The notes beneath the pieces were generated by a model. The model was not told the DNA's origin. It saw only the letters and a list, made by a program, of their open reading frames with translations, and searched no databases. From positions 31,572-95,571 of the forward strand of contig DF820464.1 in the NCBI GenBank assembly GCA_000739535.1: DNA of 64,000 nucleotides, written 5' to 3'. The DNA comes from Candidatus Vecturithrix granuli (lineage in GTDB: Bacteria > Moduliflexota > Moduliflexia > Moduliflexales > Moduliflexaceae). The position numbers and the translations under genes were made by a program. This document shows, one piece after another, positions 42,971-50,987 of this stretch; within the stretch, counting starts at the first letter, position 1; every line of letters begins with the position of its first letter.

Positions 42971-43160
42971 GTTCCTCATCAATATGCCTTGTCTCATCGT
43001 TTCCGCCGGAAACCAGGAATCCTCCTATGAACGCGCCGATAATCGCTGCAATCACAGGATTCATCAACAACAGTCAGCCGCCGCCCACACACGACAGCAG
43101 ATAACTGAGTCCCACGCCAAAAATCCCTCCAATCACACTTGCAATAATCGTTTTTTTCAT
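42945..43160 (-). CDS. Candidate selenoprotein: small two-helix membrane protein with in-frame UGA (DUF6132-like)
   Basis: Reading from ATG 43160 (GAGGAG upstream) gives a 71-codon frame with one internal TGA at codon 29 (43074-43076) and stop TAG 42945-42947. Before it: MKKTIIASVIGGIFGVGL, then SYLLSCVGGG; after it: LLLMNPVIAAIIGAFIGGFL. Both sides are hydrophobic helices with Gly zipper spacing. In DUF6132-like proteins as I recall them, a C-x4-C-x4-N/S-P motif occupies this place. Here C24-x4-UGA29-x4-N34-P35 fits exactly, with UGA in place of Cys. The alternative is a nonsense-mutated pseudogene or two small peptides. No Sec machinery is in the window. Confidence 0.6.
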
Positions 43161-43238
43161 CATACTCCTCGTGTCTGTATATGCTTTTTTCTACCTCTGA
43201 TAAGTGGTGAAACCTTATCAGGAACCAAACCATTATCT

Positions 43239-43268
43239 ATTATTACAGTCTCCACGCTCTTGTGTCAA
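43239..43268 (-). promoter_or_regulatory. Promoter of the small UGA-containing gene
   Basis: On the minus strand, TTGACA (43268-43263) and AATAAT (43244-43239) are 18 bp apart, about 75 bases before the start codon. It supports expression of the small gene as a unit. Confidence 0.5.
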
Positions 43269-43502
43269 GACAACCACAAAAATTTCGTTATTGTCAATCA
43301 TTCTGGGTCAGAAGTGAAAAACGAAGTACATCTGTGTTCATCTGAGGTTGGACACAAAATTATTCACAAGACGGATTTATTTTGTTGATTTTTTCGTAGG
43401 CGAGAAACAGATTTCAATTTCTTTACCTGGGAAAGACACATTGAACATCAAGCCTGGAGCATGACATGAATTGAGCGTTTCAATCCATATCGTTTATACA
43501 GC
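43269..43502. other. Non-coding stretch before the MFS gene
   Basis: The 340-base gap 43164-43502 contains the minus-strand promoter above. The remainder (43269-43502) has no supported ORF, RNA or strong hairpin. The MFS gene promoter should lie in it, but no convincing hexamers are seen. Confidence 0.5.
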
Positions 43503-44684
43503 GTGGAACAGAACAAACTAAGACGAAATATCCAGAAAATCTACTGGTATCGTGTGCTGCAAGGTATGATGTTTCCGATACCGACCATTGTGCTCTTCTG
43601 GCAGCAGCATGGCATGAATTTGACGTTGGTCATGGTGCTGCAATCATTATTCGCTCTGGCAATGGTCATCCTGGAATTACCTTCAGGCTATCTGGCTGAT
43701 GTGGTGGGACGACGAAAAACCTTAATTTTGGCGGCCTGTTCAATTTTTATGGCAATTGTGATCTATAGCCTGGGGCAGCACTTCTTTCATTTTTTGGCGG
43801 CGGAGATGTTTTTTGCTTTCGGATTTGCGATGATTTCGGGAGCGGACGAGGCGTTTATCTATGACACCTTACAAGCCCTGGGCGAAACCGGCCGCTATCA
43901 GGAAGTCTATGGCAAGCTCTTTTTTTATAATGTGGTCGCCGTGGGCGTATCCAGCGTGGTCGGAGGCTGGCTGGCTTCTTTCAGTTTCAGACTAACATTT
44001 TACGCGGTGTATCCGTTTTTTCTGAGTGCGATGGTGATTGCCTTCTCCCTTGAAGAACCGCCACGCAAAACCTTGCAGGCGCAGCAAGGGTATCTGCGAG
44101 AATTACGGAATATCCTGCGATATTGTCTGATGCAAAATACTCGTCTGCGCTGGCTGATGCTGTATTCCGGTCTGGTAATGGGCATCAACCAGGCGGCGGT
44201 CTGGTTGTATCAACCCTATTTTCAGGTATGCGGTCTGGAAGTCGCATACTTTGGGCTGGCCTTTGCCTCGTTTCAGATTGTGGCCGCGCTCAGTTCCAAA
44301 TACGCCTATCACGTGGAACGCTGGCTGGGGGCCAGGTACGCCTTGATCATTTTAGTGATTTTGACCGCCAGCGGCTATTTTCTCATGGCTTACGTGGTCT
44401 TGCTGCTGAGCTTCATGTTTGCCTTTACCCAGCAATTTGCCCGCGGTTTCTCACGGGTCGTGATCAGCGAGTACATCAATCAACTCACCGAGTCCGATAT
44501 TCGCGCCACCGTGCTCTCGACGCAAAACTTGATCATGCGCTTATGCTACGCCATGTTGATCCCCGCCGCCGGGAAAATTGCCGATCTCACCAGCTTGCTG
44601 CACGCCATGAAAATTCTGGGCGCAGCCACCGTGCTGATCGGCGGGGGGATGCTATTCATTTTACACAAGAAAAGGGTGTTGTGA
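43503..44684 (+). CDS. MFS transporter
   Basis: 393 residues with about 12 transmembrane helices. The hallmark loop 2-3 motif is LPSGYLADVVGRRKTLILAA (about 59-78), after MVILE. A second related loop is not conserved. The first helix follows a short basic start (EQNKLRRNIQKIYWYRVLQG). The family exports drugs or metabolites by proton antiport; no substrate clue exists. The start is GTG 43503. It converges on feoB, with only eight bases between the stops. Confidence 0.88.
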   Translation: MEQNKLRRNIQKIYWYRVLQGMMFPIPTIVLFWQQHGMNLTLVMVLQSLFALAMVILELPSGYLADVVGRRKTLILAACSIFMAIVIYSLGQHFFHFLAAEMFFAFGFAMISGADEAFIYDTLQALGETGRYQEVYGKLFFYNVVAVGVSSVVGGWLASFSFRLTFYAVYPFFLSAMVIAFSLEEPPRKTLQAQQGYLRELRNILRYCLMQNTRLRWLMLYSGLVMGINQAAVWLYQPYFQVCGLEVAYFGLAFASFQIVAALSSKYAYHVERWLGARYALIILVILTASGYFLMAYVVLLLSFMFAFTQQFARGFSRVVISEYINQLTESDIRATVLSTQNLIMRLCYAMLIPAAGKIADLTSLLHAMKILGAATVLIGGGMLFILHKKRVL

Positions 44685-44692
44685 AGAAGCGT

Positions 44693-46762
44693 TTAATTCA
44701 ACCCCAACAAACTCCCTCCCTGGTAAATGAGAAACGCCACGATCCAGGCCAGGACAAATTGATAGGTGACCGATAACCCGGTCCAGGCCCAGGAATTGGT
44801 TTCACGTCTGACAGCAGCAATTGTAGCGACGCAGGAGGTATAAATCAATGAAAACGCCATGAAGGCATAGGCGGTGAGCGGCGTAAACACGCCTTGCAAG
44901 GCTCCGGCCAGGGCTTCTTCGGCCGCTTCTGCGCCACCGACATACAGAATGCTCAAGGTGGAGACAACGACTTCTTTTGCCATTAAACCAAAAACAAAGG
45001 AGACGGCGACCTGCCAGTCGCCAAAGCCCAGAGGCTTGAAAATCGGCGACAGCACCCTGCCAATCACACCAATATAGCTATCAATCGAAGCGAATTCGAC
45101 GCCCCAGGGAAAGGTGCCTAAAAACCAGACGATCACCGACACCGACAAAATAATCCCCCCCATCTTTTTAATAAACATCTTGCCGCGATCCCACATGTGC
45201 AGCATGATGCTTTTCATCGTCGGCATGCGATAGGGCGGGAGTTCCATGATAAATGGCGCAGATTGTCCCGGAAACAGCAGTTTTTTGAAGAGCAATCCCA
45301 TCCCTATGGCCAACACAATCCCCATAAAATACATGGAGAAAATCACGGTCCCCTGATGATTGGGGAAAAATGCGGCGGCAAACACCGCGTAAATCGGCAG
45401 ACGTGCGCTACAGGACATTAAGGGATTAATCAGAATGGTCAAAATGCGGTCGCTGCGATTTTCAAGGATGCGCGTACCCATAATAGCCGGCACATTACAG
45501 CCAAATCCCATGAGCATCGGCAAAAATGATTTGCCATGCAAACCAATCGCATGCATCAACTTATCCATAATAAATGCCACACGTGCCATGTAGCCACTGC
45601 CTTCAAGCAAGGCAATCACAAAATAGAGCGAGAAAATGACCGGAATAAACACGGCCACGCCTCCAACTCCGGCAATGATCCCATCGGCCACCAGCGAAAT
45701 CAGCCAGTCAGGAGCTTCGACATTGACAAACACGAGTTTGATAGTTTTCCCAAGCCAATGAAAGAGCATATCCACCGGGATGAGTAAAATTTCGCCGCCG
45801 ACTTTAGCGACAAATTCAAAAGCCAACCACATCACGCCGATAAAAATCGGAATTCCCAGTACCCGGTGGGTTATGATTTTATCAACCGCATCAGAGGTGG
45901 TAAATCGAATTTGCGGCGGGAGTTTGACCGTTTCCTGAAGCGCCCCATGCACCAGCCCATAGCGCCGTTCGGCGATCAGGCTCTCGGCGTTGTCATGAAA
46001 CATGGTTTTCAAATAGGCGATGCTCTGCTGCACCTGAGCAAGTACTTCATCGCTGTGAGCGCAAGATTTCAGCAGATCTCGAATTTCAGTATCTTCCTCT
46101 AACAATTTCACCGCAAGCCAACGGGGTGAATAGTCCTGGCACAATTTCTGATGTTGGGCAACCAGCGTTTCGATTTTTCGCAGTTCTGCTTCGATTTCAT
46201 CCCCATAATGAAAAGCGAGTGATTGCACAGCTTGCTTGCCTTCAGCAATATCAATGACCGTATCCAACAATTGTTGAATACCCTCTCCTCTGGTGCCAAC
46301 TGTGGGAATAATCGGCGTCGCCAGCAAGCGAGACATTTGCGGAATATTGATTTGATATCCCTGTTTCTGCGCCTCGTCCATAACATTAAAGACGAGGACA
46401 AGGGGAATCTCCAATTCTTTTAATTGCTGCGCCAGGTACAGGTTACGTTCCAGATTGGATGCATCCACCACATCAATCACCACATTGGGCCTTTCTTCGA
46501 TAATATACTTGCGCGTGACGATCTCTTCCATCGAATAGGCGGTTAAACTGTAGGTGCCCGGCAGATCGACCACAAGAATCTCATGACCGCGATAGTTGAC
46601 TTTGCCTTCCTTCTTTTCCACCGTCACGCCAGGCCAGTTGCCCACGTGCTGGCGTGCGCCGGTCATGGCGTTAAAGACGGTGGTTTTGCCGGAGTTCGGA
46701 TTTCCTGCCAGAGCAATGGTTAAGGGACGTTTCGGCTGAGTGGTTTGTGTACTATTTATCAT
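44693..46762 (-). CDS. feoB: Ferrous iron transport protein B
   Basis: About 689 residues. The N-terminal G domain has GNPNSGKTTVFNAMTG (G1), NWPGVTVEKKEG (G2), VDLPGTYSL (G3) and FNVMDEA (G4). A helical GDI region follows (about 170-270), then the membrane part with two Gate motifs (GSGYMARVAFIMDKLM...GFGCNVPAIMGTR and GLMAKEVVVSTLSILY). It moves Fe2+ across the inner membrane using GTP. ATG 46762 is preferred to an ATG five codons upstream, since the family starts close to the G1 motif. feoA lies 36 bases upstream. Confidence 0.95.
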   Translation of the reverse strand: MINSTQTTQPKRPLTIALAGNPNSGKTTVFNAMTGARQHVGNWPGVTVEKKEGKVNYRGHEILVVDLPGTYSLTAYSMEEIVTRKYIIEERPNVVIDVVDASNLERNLYLAQQLKELEIPLVLVFNVMDEAQKQGYQINIPQMSRLLATPIIPTVGTRGEGIQQLLDTVIDIAEGKQAVQSLAFHYGDEIEAELRKIETLVAQHQKLCQDYSPRWLAVKLLEEDTEIRDLLKSCAHSDEVLAQVQQSIAYLKTMFHDNAESLIAERRYGLVHGALQETVKLPPQIRFTTSDAVDKIITHRVLGIPIFIGVMWLAFEFVAKVGGEILLIPVDMLFHWLGKTIKLVFVNVEAPDWLISLVADGIIAGVGGVAVFIPVIFSLYFVIALLEGSGYMARVAFIMDKLMHAIGLHGKSFLPMLMGFGCNVPAIMGTRILENRSDRILTILINPLMSCSARLPIYAVFAAAFFPNHQGTVIFSMYFMGIVLAIGMGLLFKKLLFPGQSAPFIMELPPYRMPTMKSIMLHMWDRGKMFIKKMGGIILSVSVIVWFLGTFPWGVEFASIDSYIGVIGRVLSPIFKPLGFGDWQVAVSFVFGLMAKEVVVSTLSILYVGGAEAAEEALAGALQGVFTPLTAYAFMAFSLIYTSCVATIAAVRRETNSWAWTGLSVTYQFVLAWIVAFLIYQGGSLLGLN

Positions 46763-46798
46763 GCAGTGTTTCTTCACATGGATGGGAATTGTTTATCT

Positions 46799-47041
46799 TC
46801 AAGGAACCGCGACTTTTGCTTCAACAAGAATATTTTCCGCTTCTTTCCAGCGCAGCGACAAATTATAACCTTTAAACTTAATTTCGACCGGGTCCCCGAG
46901 TGGCGCAACTTTTTGCACCTGAATTTCTGTACCTGGAATAATACCCATATCCATTAAGCGGCGTTTTATTTCGCCTTGTCCGGTCAGTTTTTGCACAATC
47001 ACGCGTTGTCCGGGAGTCACAGCTTTTAACGTCATCACCAT
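46799..47041 (-). CDS. feoA: Ferrous iron transport protein A
   Basis: 80 residues with an SH3-like FeoA domain: LKAVTPGQRVIVQKLTGQGEIKRRLMDMGIIPGTEIQV, then APLGDPVEIKFKGYNLSLR. A small cytoplasmic partner that modulates FeoB. It lies between the DtxR-family gene and feoB on the same strand, forming an iron-uptake operon. Confidence 0.93.
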   Translation of the reverse strand: MVMTLKAVTPGQRVIVQKLTGQGEIKRRLMDMGIIPGTEIQVQKVAPLGDPVEIKFKGYNLSLRWKEAENILVEAKVAVP

Positions 47042-47117
47042 GTCTTTCTCAGCGCCGCATATACGCCCTCAAAGCATACATGACGGTCTGAACCCTCCTT
47101 GTAGAAATTCGTATGTA

Positions 47118-47642
47118 TTACTTGATTGGCTGAAGCCACTTCTGTTGCAATTCGTCAATACATTGAGCCAAACAGGCCCGACATTCCTCCGTGTTTTTCC
47201 CCTGCTGGCAGTAGGTTCCAAATTTTTCGAGCCAATCTCTTCCCCCTCGCGGGCATTTTTCAAGGAACTGAATAAATTGAGTGATCCGATCCAGGATGAT
47301 AGGAGACACCCCATGCTCCATTTTACAGGCCGCTTCATTAGCATCAGCTTCGTTCACCGCAAGAATTTTAATAAAAAAATCGTGTAAAATTTCATGACGC
47401 TGCACCACATCCTGAGCCACCTCTTTCCCATCGGGCGTCAGGGTGATAATATCGTAAGGCGCATAATTAATGAGACCTTTCTCAGATAACAGCCGTAACG
47501 CTCCGGTAACAGACGAATTGCTGACTTGCATTCGTTCGGCAATATCTTTGGCGCGAGCGGCATGTTTCTGCTCTTCAATATGAAAAATAGCCTCAAGGTA
47601 GTCTTCAAGACTATCACTCAATTGTTTATCAGGGGCAATCAC
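47118..47642 (-). CDS. DtxR/MntR-family metal-dependent regulator
   Basis: About 174 residues. The winged HTH (SLEDYLEAIFHIEEQKHAARAKDIAERMQVSNSSVTGALRLL) is followed by the metal-binding dimerisation domain (HEILHDFFIKILAVNEADANEAACKMEHGVSP, with the His/Glu/Cys ligands). An added Cys-rich tail (FGTYCQQGKNTEECRACLAQC) is unusual. The apparent ATG at 47648 directly abuts GGAGG, so GTG 47642, six bases downstream of that site, is the better start. It probably represses itself and feoAB when Fe2+ or Mn2+ is high. Confidence 0.9.
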   Translation of the reverse strand: MIAPDKQLSDSLEDYLEAIFHIEEQKHAARAKDIAERMQVSNSSVTGALRLLSEKGLINYAPYDIITLTPDGKEVAQDVVQRHEILHDFFIKILAVNEADANEAACKMEHGVSPIILDRITQFIQFLEKCPRGGRDWLEKFGTYCQQGKNTEECRACLAQCIDELQQKWLQPIK

Positions 47643-47675
47643 AAACATCCTCCAAAAAAATTATAGGATTTTGAT

Positions 47676-47738
47676 TTTTTAGGAGCACCTAAAAATATGC
47701 TATAAAGGTAAAATATTACTGCACAGGTAATTTGTCAA
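47676..47738 (-). promoter_or_regulatory. dtxR-feoAB promoter with DtxR-type operator
   Basis: On the minus strand, TTGACA (47738-47733) and TATTTT (47715-47710) are 17 bp apart. A perfect palindrome TTTTTAGG-AGCA-CCTAAAAA lies at 47676-47695, just past the expected start of transcription. TTAGG/CCTAA half-sites are the classical DtxR/IdeR/MntR recognition pattern. Metal-bound regulator would block transcription. Confidence 0.75.
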
Positions 47739-47765
47739 GCATTTTGTGTCAAGAATTCGTTTGAG

Positions 47766-47978
47766 TTATAATAACTGCATTTGAGGGGTGCAGGCGCACT
47801 GCTGATGGTGGGCGTATTGGAGATCGGTAGCGGCATAGTCGCGATAGCCTTTCGCCGTTTTGACGGTGTAACTGGTGATGCGGCCGTAAAAATCGGTTTG
47901 AATGCCTTCAATCGAAAATTTCTGACCGTAATATTTATCTTGTGGATTAATCACAAAAACCGTATCGCGCAGATTCAT
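47766..47978 (-). CDS. Small KOW/SH3-like protein of unknown function
   Basis: 70 residues: MNLRDTVFVINPQDKYYGQKF, strand-rich, ending in a Cys pair (CACT). It has the flavour of a small beta-barrel, but I cannot name a family. It follows the flotillin gene after a hairpin (47988-48020) without a T-tract. No clear ribosome binding site is visible, so expression is uncertain. Confidence 0.45.
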   Translation of the reverse strand: MNLRDTVFVINPQDKYYGQKFSIEGIQTDFYGRITSYTVKTAKGYRDYAATDLQYAHHQQCACTPQMQLL

Positions 47979-47987
47979 AAGCCGAAG

Positions 47988-48020
47988 AGAGGGACGCCGC
48001 CTTCAAAACGGCATCCCTCT
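47988..48020. repeat. Hairpin between the flotillin-like gene and the 70-aa ORF
   Basis: AGAGGGACGCCG / CGGCATCCCTCT, a 12-bp stem with one G-T pair around CCTTCAAAA. There is no U-tract on either strand, so a processing or attenuation structure is more likely than a terminator. Confidence 0.5.
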
Positions 48021-48033
48021 GATGATATTTTCC

Positions 48034-49458
48034 CTATGCTCGATATTCCTCAACTTCCTCAACATCCTTCGCGTCAAGTTCTTCAACCTGTTCGTCCTCG
48101 TGTAAACTGCTTAAATCAATCGCCAGATCTTGTAATTCATCCGGTTGGGTCACATTCTCATCTGAGGATGGCGCGGCTTGTTTTTTCGATGGTCGAGGCT
48201 CAGGCTTTTGTCGGCGTTTTTTCTTCTGAAGAGCGCCAGCCAGAGCCCCGGCAATCAAGCGATTTTTCTCTTCCGCAATCGCATTCGGATGAATGGCTGA
48301 AATCGGTTTGTGCTCACCTTCAATCCCGGTGAAGACAGAGACCTGATCCGCCGGGAAGAACGAGAGGGTTTCGGCAAAAGGTTCAATCAGTCGTTGAAAA
48401 TTTTCGATCATATAGGTTTGAACCCCGCTCTGCCCGCTTTTTTCAAGAATTTCCAGGGTGAGTTTGAGTTGATCGATTTCCGCTTGCGCCTTGCCGAGCA
48501 ATGTAGCTGATTCGGCTTTCGCTGCCAGCACAAGGCGCTCCTGTTCAGCCAGAGCCGGGGTGATAATTTCCGCCTCATATTTTTGTCCAAGCATCTCAAT
48601 CCGCTGCTTCTCTGACTCAATTTCGGCTTTCAATCCGGCAACTTTGGCCTGCGCTTCCCGCAGCGCTTTTTGCACGCCAACCGCTTTGCGCTGTTCCTGT
48701 TCTGCCACTTTCACGCGGGTTTCAGCCGCAAGATTTTGATACAAGTTTTCATATTGGCGCACTTCCACTTCGGCCCGGCGATTCTCCTGGGCTTCAGCCG
48801 CGGCCGCGTGAGATTCAGCCTGAGCCACTCGAGCCTGCGTCTCAGCGTTCGCGGTTTGAATGCGCTTGAGCAAGGCGATATACAAATCCGGTTCATCCAC
48901 TCCGGTCAGGCGGCGATCATCCACATCGGCGATATTCATGGTCGTAATTTCAATGCCGATGTTTTCCAGGTCTTCTTTGCACACATTAATCATGCGGGCG
49001 ACCAGGGCGTCCTTATCCTGCATCACCTGTTCAGGCGTCATCGAGGCAATCGCGTCGCGCAGATGTCCTTCAATAATTGAACTGGCGACTTTGCGCAGTT
49101 CATTTTTATCCTGGGTCATCTCAAGAATGCGCGTCACGGCGCGGCTGCGGCCGGCCTCATTGGAAGCAATCGCAAAACTCACGGTCGCTTTCACGTCTAA
49201 AGGGACAATGCCTGCCGCAATCGCTGATTCCACGACCACTTCAATCGTATGTGGCGTCAAATCAATTTTAGCAAATTTATTGAATAACGGGATCACAAAC
49301 ACGCGTCCGCCGCTGACCGTACTGAATCCTTTGGGTTTCCATTTCTGGCCGGATTTGATGCCGAGCTCATTCCCGCCGACAATCTTCATTTTGGAAATGA
49401 GTTGAATAATAATAGTCAGGGCAAACAGAATCACGAGTGTACCAACAAATCCGATCAT
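48034..49458 (-). CDS. SPFH-domain flotillin-like protein 2
   Basis: 474 residues. One N-terminal membrane helix (IGFVGTLVILFALTIIIQLI), an SPFH domain (about 25-200; VPLDVKATVSFAIASNEAGR, VDDRRLTGVDEPD), then a long Ala/Glu/Gln-rich coiled coil (about 215-345) and an acidic tail. Flotillin-like proteins scaffold membrane microdomains. ATGA overlap with the preceding SPFH gene at 49455-49458 indicates co-translation of the two. Confidence 0.88.
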   Translation of the reverse strand: MIGFVGTLVILFALTIIIQLISKMKIVGGNELGIKSGQKWKPKGFSTVSGGRVFVIPLFNKFAKIDLTPHTIEVVVESAIAAGIVPLDVKATVSFAIASNEAGRSRAVTRILEMTQDKNELRKVASSIIEGHLRDAIASMTPEQVMQDKDALVARMINVCKEDLENIGIEITTMNIADVDDRRLTGVDEPDLYIALLKRIQTANAETQARVAQAESHAAAAEAQENRRAEVEVRQYENLYQNLAAETRVKVAEQEQRKAVGVQKALREAQAKVAGLKAEIESEKQRIEMLGQKYEAEIITPALAEQERLVLAAKAESATLLGKAQAEIDQLKLTLEILEKSGQSGVQTYMIENFQRLIEPFAETLSFFPADQVSVFTGIEGEHKPISAIHPNAIAEEKNRLIAGALAGALQKKKRRQKPEPRPSKKQAAPSSDENVTQPDELQDLAIDLSSLHEDEQVEELDAKDVEEVEEYRA

Positions 49459-50912
49459 TGGGCAGCCTCCTTTTCTTCGTCAGATTGAGAGGTTGGAGCG
49501 TAGGCATGGCTCAGAAAATCCCGCACACTGACTCCTAACCCTTGTTCCAGATGTTTTAGAAAATCAACAAACGCCGCTGGTCCTCGATTGATCGCGCCAT
49601 TGAAGCCTTTCTTGTCATCCATGATGATCAGCGAATCAACAGCAAGTCCCTGCGCGTAACGGCGATATGCATCGAACAGATGGGGAAGCTGCTGCTGCAT
49701 AAAGAGCACGACCTTCCCGACATCGCCGGCTTCGGCCAGCAATTCAGCTTTTTGACGCAGGATATGGTTGCGCACTTTTTCGCGAATATTCACGGCCTCT
49801 TTTTCACCTTGCGCGATGCTCTGAGCCGCCTTTTGTTTCGCCTCAGCTTCTAACAAAATGCGGGAACGATTTTTCAATTTTTGCAAGACGACCATCTGTT
49901 CCTGGACTTCCCGTTCCCCTTTATTCTGGGCTTCAGAGATTGCGCTATCTGCTTCCAGACGAACCTGTTGGATTTGCGCTTCACTCTCGCGCCGGAAAAT
50001 TTCGACTTTTTGTCTGGCCTGCAAAATTTTTTCCTCAGCCTGGCTTTTGGCGACGCTTTTACGGCGTTCAGCATCGGATTCCGACTGCTCAGCTTTGGCG
50101 TGCAGACGTTTTTCCTGAATTTCCACTTCCTGGCGTTTGTGCGACAGGGTTTTCTGAGCCAGGTTGGCGATGTAGTTTGAGGTATCCCAGATTTTTTGCA
50201 ACGACACAGATACGACCTTCATCCCAAAATGGGAAATATCTTCATTAATATCTTGCACCAGGTCGCTTCGAAACTCGGCTCGTTCGCCAACCGTTGTCGG
50301 TTTCTTTTTTTGAGGCAATTTTTCTTGAGTCGCAGTCAAATCGAGTAAAACTTCACCGCTTCCTTCTTGCAAATGTTTCTGGGCCTGCTCATATTCCTCT
50401 TGCTCTTCTTCGACCGATTCTTCCATACCGATGGCTTGCAGCGGTGTGGCTTTATTCAGCGCGCCCCGAAAATTGCCGACCAGGGTCTGGCGAATCTGTT
50501 CGTGAATCTGCTCGCGAGTTTTACCCATCAAACGTTCAACCGCCGAATAGAGCATGGCTTCGTCATCATCGTCAATACAGACGCAGGCGGTCGCATCAGC
50601 GCCCAGAGTAATGCCATTGGCCGAATTGACGCTTTCCACGCGCACATTGATCGGCAGAATGCCCAGATCTAAATATCCCACCTGGTTCACATAGGGATAC
50701 ACATGTGTCCGTCCCCGGTCAACCGTGAACCCAAATTTTTTGCCGCTCTTAAATTTTTTCTTGCGTCCCGTGACCACGATAATTTTGTCTGGCAACGTGA
50801 CGCGAATCACAAATTTTGCAAACGCGATAATGATAAAAAAAGCAAGGATTCCCAGCACGCCTCCTACAATGGCGGCCGGACCGCTAAAGAGAAGATTGGT
50901 CACAAAATTCAT
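49455..50912 (-). CDS. SPFH-domain flotillin-like protein 1
   Basis: About 485 residues from MNFVTN (GGAGG nine bases upstream; a longer frame to 50960 begins inside a palindromic repeat). One membrane helix (PAAIVGGVLGILAFFIIIAF), then an SPFH domain in which an acidic insert (about 165-200, SVEEEQEEYEQAQKHLQEG) interrupts the usual fold before EFRSDLVQDINEDISHFGMKV. A coiled coil (about 255-400) and an oligomerisation tail follow. It is a paralogue of the next gene; together they may form a hetero-oligomeric membrane ring. Confidence 0.88.
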   Translation of the reverse strand: MNFVTNLLFSGPAAIVGGVLGILAFFIIIAFAKFVIRVTLPDKIIVVTGRKKKFKSGKKFGFTVDRGRTHVYPYVNQVGYLDLGILPINVRVESVNSANGITLGADATACVCIDDDDEAMLYSAVERLMGKTREQIHEQIRQTLVGNFRGALNKATPLQAIGMEESVEEEQEEYEQAQKHLQEGSGEVLLDLTATQEKLPQKKKPTTVGERAEFRSDLVQDINEDISHFGMKVVSVSLQKIWDTSNYIANLAQKTLSHKRQEVEIQEKRLHAKAEQSESDAERRKSVAKSQAEEKILQARQKVEIFRRESEAQIQQVRLEADSAISEAQNKGEREVQEQMVVLQKLKNRSRILLEAEAKQKAAQSIAQGEKEAVNIREKVRNHILRQKAELLAEAGDVGKVVLFMQQQLPHLFDAYRRYAQGLAVDSLIIMDDKKGFNGAINRGPAAFVDFLKHLEQGLGVSVRDFLSHAYAPTSQSDEEKEAAQ

Positions 50913-50931
50913 ACAGGCATCCTCCTTCTCT

Positions 50932-50982
50932 GGAGTGTCAAAGCTCTGCTTTGACAGCAAAAGCAGAGCTTTCGCACTCCGG
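50932..50982. repeat. Family B palindromic repeat, copy 2
   Basis: GGAGTG-TC-AAAGCTCTGCTTT and AAAGCAGAGCTTT-CG-CACTCC form one long palindrome between the NfeD-like and flotillin genes. It shares the AAAGCAGAGCTTT core with 25510-25581. Confidence 0.75.
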
Positions 50983-50987
50983 ATTTA

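Noticed and set aside
42994..43233. 79-residue minus-strand frame overlapping the UGA gene
   Set aside because: It is in another frame, rich in charged and rare residues, and lacks the hydrophobic helices and the ribosome binding site fit of the 43160 frame.
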